Source: Hyphomicrobiales bacterium
GTDB taxonomy: Bacteria; Pseudomonadota; Alphaproteobacteria; Rhizobiales; Rhizobiaceae
Length of the DNA stretch: 64,000 bases
Direction of reading: 5' to 3'
NCBI GenBank assembly: GCA_002709005.1
Contig: PAPH01000017.1
Location: forward strand, 1 to 64,000
Below, piece after piece: positions 1 to 9,052 of the stretch. Each line of letters starts with the position of its first letter. The stretch's first letter is position 1. A program made the translations under genes and the position numbers. The notes below the pieces were generated by a model. That model searched no databases. It was given only the letters and a program-made list of their open reading frames with translations, and was not told the DNA's origin.

Positions 1-589
1 AAAGTCCACGCCGGCCGCGGCCGACAGCACGAGCCAGCATGGCGGTCACCTGCGCCTCCGACTTGCGAAAGCTCGCCGCATCCGGCGTCGTCACGTTGAA
101 AGTCACCTGCACCGCTTGCCCCATGCCGCCGCCGGCCACGCCGAGGCGTCCGTCCGAACCGCGGGCAAGCGGCAGGATCGCCTCCGACCCCGCCTCACCC
201 ATCAGCCCCACGTCGCCGCCCGGCATCGGGAAGAAGGTCGGCCCGCCGACCACGCCGCCGTCGGCGAAGGGAATGGTCCGCCCCGGCACGCCACCGCGTT
301 CGAAGGGCAGCAGATTGGCGAAACCCGAAGTCAAGCTGGACGTCAGGTTGGAGGCCGCTCCGGAAATCAACTTTTCGAGGGGCGCCAGCCCGGCGTCGAG
401 TGCGATTGCCGACATGCGCGCCGCAAGACCGCGCAGCACATCGTCGAGACTGCGTCCATCGACAGCCGCCTTCTGCAGCGCCCCGGTCATCGCGGCACCA
501 AAGGCGTTGGCGCGGCGCTCGAGTTCGGCAAGCCCGCGCTCGGTCGCCTCGATGTCGTAGTCGGGCAAATTGAAGTCATTCTCGGCCAT
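1..589 (-). CDS. GTA/phage tail tape-measure protein, C-terminus truncated by window edge (RcGTA g11-like)
   Basis: Minus-strand translation from ATG at 589 gives MAENDFNLPDYDIEATERGLAELERRANAFGAAMTGALQ...GGVVGGPTFFPMPGGDVGLMGEAGSEAILPL, typical of tape-measure C-termini; open to the window edge; follows the tail chaperone gene. Confidence 0.8.
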   Translation of the reverse strand, partial: MAENDFNLPDYDIEATERGLAELERRANAFGAAMTGALQKAAVDGRSLDDVLRGLAARMSAIALDAGLAPLEKLISGAASNLTSSLTSGFANLLPFERGGVPGRTIPFADGGVVGGPTFFPMPGGDVGLMGEAGSEAILPLARGSDGRLGVAGGGMGQAVQVTFNVTTPDAASFRKSEAQVTAMLARAVGRGRRGL

Positions 590-803
590 CTGGTTCTCCA
601 TCCGGATAAAGGCGTGCGAGTGCCTCCAGGTCGGAACGCACGGGACCGAGGGCACGCAAAGGTGCAAGCGGCGCAGCCATCAGCGTCAGTTCCTTGAGGC
701 TAAGCGCCCAGAAGTCGTGTGGTGACAGCCGCAGGCGTGCGAGGCCAAACCCGATCAATGCGTCCCAGGGGATGGGAGATTGCGCATCCGGTGTTTTCGT
801 CAC
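576..803 (-). CDS. GTA phage tail assembly chaperone (RcGTA g10.1-like)
   Basis: 75 aa, IPWDALIGFGLARLRLSPHDFWALSLKEL; position between tail protein and tape measure. Confidence 0.8.
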   Translation of the reverse strand: MTKTPDAQSPIPWDALIGFGLARLRLSPHDFWALSLKELTLMAAPLAPLRALGPVRSDLEALARLYPDGEPDGRE

Positions 804-1159
804 GTCTGCGGCGGCGGAGGGTTTGGCCCCTCTCCCGCACCGAACGCCGCGACCAGAAGCTCGGCCGCGATCCGCGCCATTTCTGGCACCCCGCCGTCGA
901 AAGTCATCGCGGCGACATCGGCGTCATCCGCCAGATTGCCGCCGCCCCTCAGTCCGGCGCCCAGAATGCGGATCAGATCGGAGGAAGAGAAGGTTCCGGC
1001 ACCAAGCCTTGCACAGAGGGCGGAAAGCCCATCGGTCTCATAGGCGCTTTCGAGTTGCGCGAGAGCGCCGAGGGTCAGGCAGAGGATCCGGCTCTCGCCG
1101 TCAATCCGTGCCGTCACCTCGCCGCGCAACCGATTGGGCGGACGCGCGAAACCACTCAT
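800..1159 (-). CDS. Gene transfer agent family protein (GTA TIM-like, g10)
   Basis: 119 aa, NRLRGEVTARIDGESRILCLTLGALAQLE; overlaps its neighbours by a few bases; GTA synteny. Confidence 0.8.
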   Translation of the reverse strand: MSGFARPPNRLRGEVTARIDGESRILCLTLGALAQLESAYETDGLSALCARLGAGTFSSSDLIRILGAGLRGGGNLADDADVAAMTFDGGVPEMARIAAELLVAAFGAGEGPNPPPPQT

Positions 1160-1569
1160 CAGGCCGCTCCGAAGACCGGTTCGCCGGCGGATTCGAGCGC
1201 GATCTCGAACGTGACCTCGCCGTCATGGCGGCCGGCATATTCGAGAGCGACGATCTGGAACGGGCCGGTGACGGACCCGAAATCGGGAATGATCACCTGC
1301 CAGGCGCGGATCTCGCCGGAGAAAAACACCTGTCGGACGAGCGCGTCGCTTGCGGAGTCCTTGAACAGCCCACCGCCCGAAAGGCTCGCGCGCTGCACAC
1401 CCGCGCCTGCCAGCAATTCTCGCCAGCGCCCGGCGGATTCGGCGTCGGTCACGTCGACGGCGGCCGCGTTGAAGGCGAGCCGACGCGCCCGCAACCCGGC
1501 CACCGTCACATAGCTGCCGCTACCGTCGTCGATCTTGAGAAGCAGATCCTTGCCCTTCTGCGCGCTCAT
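1159..1569 (-). CDS. Phage major tail protein, TP901-1 family (g9)
   Basis: 136 aa, MSAQKGKDLLLKIDDGSGSYVTVAGLRARRLAFNAAAVDVTDAES. Confidence 0.87.
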   Translation of the reverse strand: MSAQKGKDLLLKIDDGSGSYVTVAGLRARRLAFNAAAVDVTDAESAGRWRELLAGAGVQRASLSGGGLFKDSASDALVRQVFFSGEIRAWQVIIPDFGSVTGPFQIVALEYAGRHDGEVTFEIALESAGEPVFGAA

Positions 1570-1594
1570 TGGCGTCTCCCTTCGGGGTTTGATG

Positions 1595-2020
1595 TCAGGA
1601 TGCGGCTGGTTCGAGAACCGCGCGGAATTCCAGCCGCGCGCGGATGTGACGCGATTTCGTATCGCGTCCGGTCCGGGTTCTCAGATGCCGCAGATTGACC
1701 AAATGAAAGCCCGGCAGGGTCAGCGCTGCATCGTGCAGCGCTTTGCGCACCGCGTCGGCCAGTTCCGCTGCCTGCTTCCGGCCACGCACCTCGGACCAGA
1801 CCTCGATCTCGAAACGGTGTTCTGCGCCGTCTTCGGTGCCTGTGGACCAGTCCTCGATCCGCCAGTCGCCGAAGGTCACATAGGGTGGCTCAATCCGTTC
1901 CGGGCGGCCGTCGAAAATCCTGTCCGCGCCCGCGAGCGCACTCACGCCGGTCTCGGACGTCAGCCGCTCGAAGACGGCCCGTTGCAGCGCGTTCGCACTC
2001 ATGGCGCCATCTCCTCGCAC
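1595..2020 (-). CDS. DUF3168 tail terminator-like protein (g8)
   Basis: 141 aa, NALQRAVFERLTSETGVSALAGADRIFDGRPERIEPPYVTFGDWRIEDWST. Confidence 0.85.
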   Translation of the reverse strand: MRGDGAMSANALQRAVFERLTSETGVSALAGADRIFDGRPERIEPPYVTFGDWRIEDWSTGTEDGAEHRFEIEVWSEVRGRKQAAELADAVRKALHDAALTLPGFHLVNLRHLRTRTGRDTKSRHIRARLEFRAVLEPAAS

Positions 2021-2334
2021 AGGCAGGTGAGATAGGCGCCGCTCTCGTCCGGATCTGAGACGGCGCGGATCGCGAGCGCCCGGCCGCGCCAGGTAAACCG
2101 CATGCCACGCAGGATGTCGTCGCGGGCTCGGATGGTCACCTCATGCGTGAGCGTGGCCGCGGCAACGCCCGCCTCCTCGCCGTGCCGGACCGACACCGGT
2201 CTGATCGCGCCCCAGAGACCGGTCACGGTCGTCCAGCCCGCACTCGCCCCGCCCTGGCCGTCAGGCGTCTCGCCCGGCGCTTCCAACGTCAGCCGCGCGT
2301 CGAGCCATCCCGGATCCCTGAAAGTGAGCCGCAT
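1999..2334 (-). CDS. Phage head closure / head-tail adaptor protein (g7)
   Basis: 111 aa, RLTLEAPGETPDGQGGASAGWTTVTGLWGAIRPVS; SPP1-type adaptor pattern. Confidence 0.85.
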   Translation of the reverse strand: MRLTFRDPGWLDARLTLEAPGETPDGQGGASAGWTTVTGLWGAIRPVSVRHGEEAGVAAATLTHEVTIRARDDILRGMRFTWRGRALAIRAVSDPDESGAYLTCLCEEMAP

Positions 2335-2900
2335 CAGATTGCCCTCCGCATCCAGGGGGAAATCAGCGTACTGTAGCCTTGCGGAATGGCGGCCGGCTGC
2401 ATGGCGGGGCTGACCGCGCCGCGGAATTCGTACATCAGCGCCACATGCAGAAGCATGGCGCGGCGGAGTTCGGGCGGAATGTCGGTGGCGGTTCCGAAGC
2501 CGGCGGTGAAGTCGATCTCGATGCCGTTTATGCGCCGTGACGTCGTGGCTCTTCCGGGCAGAAGGAGACGCGCCGGCCGCGCCCGTCCGTCAAGCGTCAT
2601 TCCGGCCAGGTCGAGTTCGACCGGATCGCCGCCGGAATCGTAAACCGTCACGGAATCAATGGCTTCAACCGGAGACTTGGGGATCTGAATCACCGGCATG
2701 TCCGGCCAGTCGTCGAGGAAGAGCCGGAAGCTCTGGGTCATCAACGCGAGCCCCGTCTCCGCCTCGCAATGGGCGCGGGCAGCCGCAATCAAACCGCTCA
2801 CGAGATCGTCCTCGTCGCTCGTATCGATACGCAGATGCGCTTTCGTTTCGGCGAGCGTCAGCGGCTCGCCGAGCGCCGGCCCGGTGAGGATCAGGGTCAT
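2334..2900 (-). CDS. Phage head-tail connector protein, phiE125 gp8-like (g6)
   Basis: 188 aa, LTLAETKAHLRIDTSDEDDLVSGLIAAARAHCEAETGLALMTQSF. Confidence 0.87.
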   Translation of the reverse strand: MTLILTGPALGEPLTLAETKAHLRIDTSDEDDLVSGLIAAARAHCEAETGLALMTQSFRLFLDDWPDMPVIQIPKSPVEAIDSVTVYDSGGDPVELDLAGMTLDGRARPARLLLPGRATTSRRINGIEIDFTAGFGTATDIPPELRRAMLLHVALMYEFRGAVSPAMQPAAIPQGYSTLISPWMRRAI

Positions 2901-3024
2901 GGAAAACTCCGGTCAAAAGAGAAAACGGATGCCGCCCCGGATGCGGGAGGTCGGACAGTCCGGGACGGCATCCCGGCCTCCCCGCGCATGATCGCGCGAG
3001 GAAGGTTGCTTGTCTGCTTTCGGC

Positions 3025-4326
3025 TTACGCCTCGGCGAATTTCAGCAGCTTGATCGCCTCGAAGTTCTGCACCCCGCCGCCCACGCGCTTGGTGGTGTAG
3101 AACAGCACGTAGGGCTTGACCGAATAGGGGTCGCGCAGCACCCGCACGCCCACCCGGTCGACGACGAGATAGCCGCGGCGGAAATCGCCGAAGGCAATCG
3201 CCAGCGCATCGCTGTCGATGTCCGGCATCGCCTCGGCTTCCGTCACCGGAAAGCCCATCAGCGAGGCCTCACCGCCCGCGGCGGCCGGCGGCATCCACAG
3301 ATAGGCGCCGTCGGCATCCTTGAACTTGCGGATCTCGGCCTGGGTCGAGCGGTTCATCAGGAAGCGCCCGTTCTGCCGATAGCCGGCCTTGAGCGCGTAG
3401 ATCAGGTCGATCAGCTTGTCGGACGGGCTCGTCCCGAAGGCGCCGTCAGCGCCGCTCGCCACATGGCCGAGCTTGCCCCATTCCCACGTCCCGTCGGCGA
3501 TGGTCTCATAGTCGACGAGCCCGCGCGGCTGGCTTTCGCCATCGCCGGTGATGAAGGCCGCCGCTTCCTGTTCGGCGAAGGCTGCCTCCACTTCCGATGC
3601 GATCCAGGCCTCGACGTCGATCGCCGCGTCATCGAGCAGCGAGGCGGTGGCCGCCGGCATGGCGTAGAGTTCCATCGTCGGAAACTGCAGCTCGGCCAGC
3701 TGCGCCGTATTGGTCTGAGGCCGCGCATCCGTCTCGCCCACCCAGCCGGTCGCCATCCCGGATATCGCGAAGGGCTTCTTCAGCACCGCGCCCGAGACCT
3801 GCCGGACGGTGGCGATCGCCCGCATCGGCGAGAGCGTCGTCAGCCTCCGCCCGATCTCGGTATCCAGTTCGTCGGGCACCAGATAGCCGCCATTCGGGTC
3901 GCTGCCGATCGACATCGCCTTGGCTTCCACCTGGCGCAGCTCGTGTTCGTCGCCGCGACGGATATAGGCCGAGAACGCCTCCTTGTGCTCGTTGCCGGGC
4001 CCATCGTTGCGGGCACGGCCGAGCGGCGGCCGGGCGCGCTTCAGGACCAGGTCGTCGAGCACCCGCTTGTGCTCGTCGATGGCGCGGTTGATCCGGTCCA
4101 CCTTCTCGACCGAGATCACATCGGGTGCCGCGCGCCGCTCGATCTCGTCGAGACGCCGGTCGTTGGCCTCGCGGAAATCCTGGAAGGTTTCCATGAACTC
4201 GTCGAAGGCGGCGGCGATATCGCCGTCGGCCACCTTCGTTTCAAGGTCGCCACCCGGTTCCTTGCGACCCTTCGTCTCGAGGCCCTTCACATCCGGGCGA
4301 GCGCCCGTGTCATGCGTCATGTCCAT
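3025..4326 (-). CDS. Phage major capsid protein, HK97 family (g5)
   Basis: 433 aa; N-terminal delta-like region then GGYLVPDELDTEIGRRLTTLSPMRAIATVRQVSG...GFPVTEAEAMPDIDSDALAIAFGDFRRGYLVVDRVGVRVLRDPY. Confidence 0.95.
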   Translation of the reverse strand: MDMTHDTGARPDVKGLETKGRKEPGGDLETKVADGDIAAAFDEFMETFQDFREANDRRLDEIERRAAPDVISVEKVDRINRAIDEHKRVLDDLVLKRARPPLGRARNDGPGNEHKEAFSAYIRRGDEHELRQVEAKAMSIGSDPNGGYLVPDELDTEIGRRLTTLSPMRAIATVRQVSGAVLKKPFAISGMATGWVGETDARPQTNTAQLAELQFPTMELYAMPAATASLLDDAAIDVEAWIASEVEAAFAEQEAAAFITGDGESQPRGLVDYETIADGTWEWGKLGHVASGADGAFGTSPSDKLIDLIYALKAGYRQNGRFLMNRSTQAEIRKFKDADGAYLWMPPAAAGGEASLMGFPVTEAEAMPDIDSDALAIAFGDFRRGYLVVDRVGVRVLRDPYSVKPYVLFYTTKRVGGGVQNFEAIKLLKFAEA

Positions 4327-4353
4327 GTCCTTGGTCCTTTCGGTTGGTAAGTG

Positions 4354-4920
4354 TCAGTGGCGGGACGCGACCGCGCGGGCTGCCCTGCGGATCGCAGCCG
4401 CGAGGCCGGATCGCCCTGCTATTTCGCGACCGCCCAGATGCTTGACGCTGGTCACTCGCGCGCCGGGCTGCATCGGGAAGGTGACGACGGAGATTTCCCA
4501 GAGATCGGCCGAGAGGATGCGGCGGATGCCGTCTCCGCCCTTGCGGGAGGCGCGTACCGTGCGGAAGCCGATCGACAGCCCGTCGACGGCGCCCGATTTC
4601 ATCAGTTCGTGCACCTCGCGGCCGCGCACAGTGGCGAGCGCCAGCTTGCCCTCGACGAAGAGCCCGCGTCCGTCCTCCCGGATTTTTGTCCAGCGGCCGA
4701 TCGGCTGGTCCGGATCGTGCTGGAACAGCATACGGATCTCGCCCGGCCGGCGTCTGCCGAGACACTCGGCGAAGGCGCCGGGTTCGATCACGTCGCGGCC
4801 CAGATCGACCGCGCCGAAAATGCTCGCATAGCCGGAAAACCGGCCGTCGCCCGCCACCGTGTCGAGTTCGAGGTCGACACGCTTCTTCTGCCAGCCGCCC
4901 GGTCGCGCGCCTGTCGTCAT
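4354..4920 (-). CDS. HK97 family prohead protease (g4)
   Basis: 188 aa, FSGYASIFGAVDLGRDVIEPGAF...GLSIGFRTV...DLWEISVVTFPMQPGARV. Confidence 0.93.
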   Translation of the reverse strand: MTTGARPGGWQKKRVDLELDTVAGDGRFSGYASIFGAVDLGRDVIEPGAFAECLGRRRPGEIRMLFQHDPDQPIGRWTKIREDGRGLFVEGKLALATVRGREVHELMKSGAVDGLSIGFRTVRASRKGGDGIRRILSADLWEISVVTFPMQPGARVTSVKHLGGREIAGRSGLAAAIRRAARAVASRH

Positions 4921-4962
4921 GGTCTGTCCTTTCGATGCTGATCGTGAAAGTGCCGCGCGGGC

Positions 4963-5304
4963 TCAGCCGCCGGTTTTGTTGCCGCCCTTGCCGTCGTCGC
5001 GGCCCACCTTGTCGGCGATGCGCACCAGCGCGCCGAGAATCCACCAGACGCTCATGCTCGCCGCCGCCGATCCCATCAAAAGGATCTCCGGCGGCCCGAC
5101 CTGCGCCGTGATCGCGAATTTCTCGGCCAGCGCCGCCCCGACGGGTGCGCCGAAAACCAGCCCCGAGGCGAGGCTGGCCAGTGCCCGCGCGGTAGCCTCG
5201 CGCATACTCTTCGGCATCAGGTAGGCCAGCGACACCAGCGCGCCCGCCACCGAGCCGCACAGCCGCGCGGCCAGCATCGCGGGATCGGGATCGATCGAGC
5301 TCAT
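4963..5304 (-). CDS. Small membrane protein of GTA cluster (DUF6107-like, g3.5 position)
   Basis: 113 aa with hydrophobic segments, located between portal and protease genes. Confidence 0.6.
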   Translation of the reverse strand: MSSIDPDPAMLAARLCGSVAGALVSLAYLMPKSMREATARALASLASGLVFGAPVGAALAEKFAITAQVGPPEILLMGSAAASMSVWWILGALVRIADKVGRDDGKGGNKTGG

Positions 5305-5343
5305 CGCGCGCTCCTTCGTCTCATCCTGACTTGCAAGACTGAT

Positions 5344-6588
5344 TCAACTGTCTGCGAATGTGATTCCGCCGGCCGCGCCAAGCGGTTGATATCCCACGGC
5401 TTCCCGCTTCTCGTCCGAGGTCAGGAAATCCGCCTCGCCGAGCCGTTTCCACAACTGCTCACGTTCGGAAGCGAGTCCCGGCAACTGGTCGGCATCGAAG
5501 GAGAGCCGCAGCTTTCCGCCATAGGCGGGGGCCAGCCAGCCGCTCATGGCTTCGGCCGTGCGCGCCACCAGCGGCATCACCGTGTGGCGGCAGAAGGCGC
5601 GGTTGGCCTCCTGATAGTTGGCATAGGTCAGGTCGCCCGGAATGCCGATCAGCATCGGCGGCACGCCGAGCGCCAGCGCGATGTCGCGCGCCGCCCCGTT
5701 GCGGGCCTCGGAGAAATCCATGTCCTTCGGCGTCAGTCCCATCGCCTTCCAGTCGAGCCCGCCTTCGAGCAGCATCGGCCGGCCGGCGCGGCTCGCACCC
5801 TGATAGCCCTCCTCGAGCTGCGCCTTCAGCCGGTCGAACTGTTCCTCGGTCAGGTTGCCGCCGTCCTTCGGCTGGTAGACCAGCGCGCCCGACGGTCGGG
5901 CCGAATTGTCGAGCAGTGCCTTGTTCCAGGTCATCGCCTGGTTGTGCATGTCGAGCGCCATCTGCGCGGCGCCGAGCGGCGGGAAGCCGGCATGGTCATC
6001 GAGCGGATGGAAGAGCCTGAGGTGCAGGAGCCCACGCCCCGCCACCGGATCGACCGGATAACGCCGCCGCGCCTGCCCCACCTGATAGTCGTGCGCCACC
6101 GGCCAGCCATCCGCGCCCTCGATCACCCGCACCCGGTCGGGCCTGAGCAGATTGAGCCCGATCAGCCCGTCCGCCCCCTCCACCGCCTCGATCCAGGCGT
6201 TTCCTGCGATCAGGAGATGCCCGTAGAGCGTTTCGAGAAACTCCGTGCCCGAGGCCTGCGCGTTGGGGCGGCGCAGAAGGTCGAGCAGCGGATGGGCATC
6301 GAGTTCGTTCGCCCCGTCATACAGAAGCCAGGGCGCGACGGCCGCCGTCTCGGAAATCATCCGCACCGCGCGGTGGGCGACCGGGTTCTTCATGAAGCCT
6401 TCGCGGGCAAGCGCCGCATAGCCCCTTCCTGACCAGGCCGCCCCGGTGGCCCCGCCAAGCGCCGCCAGCACCGCCGGATGCGATCCCGCCCCCGCCTTGC
6501 CCTCGGGCGGCTGGAGGGCTCTTTCTGAACGATCGGCGCGCGAACGGGCGCGCGCACCGCCGAACGGCAGGTGCAATGACCAGGCCAT
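5344..6588 (-). CDS. Phage portal protein (g3)
   Basis: ATG at 6588 (MAWSLHLPFGG) preceded by GGAGG; AREGFMKNPVAHRAVRMISETAAVAPWLLYDG; the longer ORF to 6798 runs back through a terminator and a RIME and is rejected. Confidence 0.93.
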   Translation of the reverse strand: MAWSLHLPFGGARARSRADRSERALQPPEGKAGAGSHPAVLAALGGATGAAWSGRGYAALAREGFMKNPVAHRAVRMISETAAVAPWLLYDGANELDAHPLLDLLRRPNAQASGTEFLETLYGHLLIAGNAWIEAVEGADGLIGLNLLRPDRVRVIEGADGWPVAHDYQVGQARRRYPVDPVAGRGLLHLRLFHPLDDHAGFPPLGAAQMALDMHNQAMTWNKALLDNSARPSGALVYQPKDGGNLTEEQFDRLKAQLEEGYQGASRAGRPMLLEGGLDWKAMGLTPKDMDFSEARNGAARDIALALGVPPMLIGIPGDLTYANYQEANRAFCRHTVMPLVARTAEAMSGWLAPAYGGKLRLSFDADQLPGLASEREQLWKRLGEADFLTSDEKREAVGYQPLGAAGGITFADS

Positions 6589-6603
6589 GGACTGTCCTCC
6601 AAC

Positions 6604-6630
6604 AAAAAAGCCCGCCGGAATGGCGGGCTT
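6604..6630 (-). terminator. Intrinsic terminator directly upstream of the portal gene
   Basis: Minus strand AAGCCCGCC-ATTCC-GGCGGGCTT followed by T-rich tract; no T-run on the plus side. Confidence 0.85.
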
Positions 6631-6653
6631 GGTATCGATGCGCGCGGCGACCG

Positions 6654-6706
6654 CCCCTCTCCCCGTTGTGGGGGAGATGTCCCCGAAGGGGACGGAGGGC
6701 AGTGAA
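6654..6706. repeat. RIME-like palindromic intergenic repeat (single copy)
   Basis: cccctctccccgttgtgggggagatgtccccgaaggggacggaggg; matches the other copies in the window. Confidence 0.7.
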
Positions 6707-6731
6707 GCGGCAAGCTCCATCTCTGTTCTCG

Positions 6732-6758
6732 TCATGCCCGGACTTGATCGGGGCATGA
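6732..6758. repeat. REP-like palindrome (second family)
   Basis: tcatgcccggacttgatcggggcatga; a half copy recurs at about 8545. Confidence 0.65.
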
Positions 6759-6810
6759 CGAAGATCGTTAGATCCGCCGGCCCATCCCCGCGCAGCAAGG
6801 ACGTCCCTCT

Positions 6811-7107
6811 TCAGCCCCTCTCAGGCACCACGTAGTCCGCGGCCATCCGCATTTCCCTGAGCGGCCGCACTAGGTCGATCGATTCCTGATAGACCGGATG
6901 CGCCTTGTAGTCGGCGAGCTGCGCTTCGTCGTCGAACTCGCCATAGACCACGAAATCAACCTGCCCCGAGATCGGGTCGCGGCTCTTCACCTCGCCGATC
7001 TCCAGATGCCGCTTGTGCGGATTGGTGGTCAACAATTCGAGGCCCTTGCGGACCGCCTCGCGGTTTTCCTCGGCCGATACGCTGAAGAAGACGATGTGGC
7101 GCAGCAT
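6811..7107 (-). CDS. Dabb (stress-responsive alpha/beta barrel) domain protein
   Basis: 98 aa, MLRHIVFFSVSAEENREAVRKGLELL...FVVYGEFDDEAQLADYKAHPVYQESIDLVRPL. Confidence 0.85.
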   Translation of the reverse strand: MLRHIVFFSVSAEENREAVRKGLELLTTNPHKRHLEIGEVKSRDPISGQVDFVVYGEFDDEAQLADYKAHPVYQESIDLVRPLREMRMAADYVVPERG

Positions 7108-7194
7108 GTCATGTTCCTGATGTCGTTAGCCCGATGTCCTCGGCTGCCACCCGCCTAGACCATGCCGCGCCGAGGGTAAAGACCAAGCTCCTAC

Positions 7195-8541
7195 TCACAA
7201 ATGCCGCACCCCCGGTTCGCCCCTCCGGTTGAGCACAAGCTCGGCCAGCGCCCATACCAGCGCGTCTAGCCGGTCGGGCGAACGGCCGGAACTCAGCCCG
7301 TCCGGGCCGAAATCGCACATCTGGTCCTCGAGCGCCGGAAAATGGCCGGCATGGACCACCCGCCCCTGCTCGTAGAGCGCTGCCACCGGTTCGGCGCGCA
7401 GCCACTTGCCGCGGCTCGCCCGCACCTTCCTTATCGGCAGCGCCGCGTCGACGGGCCTGAGCACCGCCTCGACCATGTCGCCGCCCTGGTTGACCTCGGC
7501 GACGATGCAATCGGCGTCATAGCGGCGGTAGAGTGCGGTCACCGACTGCGCCCAGGCCTGAGGTCGGGCATTTTCCAGCGAGCCGTCCTGCAACACCACC
7601 GCGCGACCCTCACCGTCGAGACCCGCGACCACGATGCCGCAGCAGCTTTCGCGCGCGGCCGAACTTGCCGGGGGGTCGACCGCCACGACGATCCGCCGGA
7701 GCGGCCCGTGCTTGCGGATCACCAGCCCGTCGAGCTGGCCGCGCCGCCACAGCCCGTCCTCGCGATCCTCGATCAGTTCGCCGTCGAGTTCCTGCCGGCC
7801 GAGCCGGGTGCCGCCATAGCGCTCCGTCAACGCACCGATAAAACCGCGCGCCAGGTTCTGCGCATTCGCCGCCGTCGAAATCCGCGCGAGCCGCGTACCG
7901 GGATCGGCGACCAGCGCCTTCATCAAGGGCGTCGGGCGCGGCGTGGTCGTGACCAGTTGCCGCGGCTCCGCGCCGAGCCTGAGCCCGAACTGCAGCATGT
8001 CCCAGGTCTCGCGCTGGTGGCGCCATTTGCCAAGTTCGTCGCACCAGGCGACATGAAACTGCGGCCCGCGCAGCGCCTCCGGATCTTCCGAGGAGAACAG
8101 CTGCGCCACCGCCCCAGACGGCCAGACCAACCGCCGCCGCGTCGCCTCGAATTGCGGCCGGTCGAACCGCGCAATCGCGCAGATACCCGATACCCCGTCG
8201 ATCATCACCTCGCGCGCATCAGAAAATGTCTCCCCCACCAGCGCCATCCGTCCGTCGCGCCCCAGGCCCGCAAACTGCCCGGTTGCAAGCCCGTGCACCC
8301 ATTCCGCCCCGGCCCGCGTCTTGCCCGAGCCGCGCCCGCCCATCAGCAGCCAGTTGCGCCAGCAACCCTCCGGCGGCATCTGCTCCGGCCGGCCGACGAA
8401 CTGCCAGTCACCCGACACCTCCCCCGCCTCGGCGTCATCGAGGATCTCCAGCTGCGAGAGAAGCCAGGCGCGATCCTCGTCATAGCTCGGCGGCATGGCG
8501 GACCTTCCACTTCTCGTCTGTGGGAGCGCCAAACCCTCCAC
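7195..8541 (-). CDS. Phage/GTA terminase large subunit (g2)
   Basis: LLMGGRGSGKTRAGAEWVHGLA Walker A; FHVAWCDELGKW Walker B region; RIVVAVDPPASS nuclease start. Start may lie slightly downstream (MPPSYDEDRAWLLSQ). Confidence 0.93.
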   Translation of the reverse strand: MEGLALPQTRSGRSAMPPSYDEDRAWLLSQLEILDDAEAGEVSGDWQFVGRPEQMPPEGCWRNWLLMGGRGSGKTRAGAEWVHGLATGQFAGLGRDGRMALVGETFSDAREVMIDGVSGICAIARFDRPQFEATRRRLVWPSGAVAQLFSSEDPEALRGPQFHVAWCDELGKWRHQRETWDMLQFGLRLGAEPRQLVTTTPRPTPLMKALVADPGTRLARISTAANAQNLARGFIGALTERYGGTRLGRQELDGELIEDREDGLWRRGQLDGLVIRKHGPLRRIVVAVDPPASSAARESCCGIVVAGLDGEGRAVVLQDGSLENARPQAWAQSVTALYRRYDADCIVAEVNQGGDMVEAVLRPVDAALPIRKVRASRGKWLRAEPVAALYEQGRVVHAGHFPALEDQMCDFGPDGLSSGRSPDRLDALVWALAELVLNRRGEPGVRHL

Positions 8542-8544
8542 TCG

Positions 8545-8562
8545 TCATGCCCGGACTTGATC
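8545..8562. repeat. REP-like half palindrome
   Basis: tcatgcccggacttgatc, same as the 6732 repeat. Confidence 0.5.
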
Positions 8563-8660
8563 CAAGACAAGCGAAGCGCCGTCGTCGCCCCGGGCATCCA
8601 TACCGTGATGCCGCGCCGGACTGGGAACTTTCCGTCCACCACTCGGAAGTGCCGCACCTT

Positions 8661-8796
8661 CCCCCTCTCCCCCCTTGTGGGCGAGATGTCGGCGCAAGCC
8701 GACAGAGGGGGGGTAACCCTCGGCATAGTCCGAACCCGGCCGCATAACCCCCCTCTGTCACCTCCGGTGACATCTCCCCCACAAGGGGGGGAGAGT
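8661..8796. repeat. RIME-like element, inverted pair
   Basis: ccccctctccccccttgtgggcgagatgtcggcgcaagccgacagaggggggg ... cccccctctgtcacctccggtgacatctcccccacaagggggggagag. Confidence 0.8.
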
Positions 8797-8910
8797 GGAA
8801 GCCGAGTCCCTCCGCGTCATCCTCGGCGGCCTCGGCGGCGCGCCTCCCCACCATCATACTCGGCCGAGCCCCTGCTCCCCTCCGTCGTTCCGGGGCGAGC
8901 GCCTCCTCCG

Positions 8911-9052
8911 TCATCCTCGGGCGAGCGCAGCGAGACCCGGGGATCCAGCAGCGATCATGTCCATGATCGCGGGAGACTCCTGCGCTCTCGACCCTGGATC
9001 CTCGGGGCTACGTCGTCGCTCCGCTCGACTCGGGTCAAGCCCGAGGAGGACG
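8911..9052. repeat. Third palindromic intergenic repeat (tcatcctcgggcgagcg... / ...gggtcaagcccgaggagga)
   Basis: Inverted, interrupted copies of the ctcgggc / gcccgag motif between two RIME pairs. Confidence 0.5.

Noticed and set aside
3010-4350. 446-aa plus-strand ORF
   Set aside because: Antisense to the HK97 capsid gene in high-GC DNA.
6589-6798. N-terminal extension of the portal ORF
   Set aside because: Would translate RIME and terminator sequence; ATG 6588 has a proper RBS.
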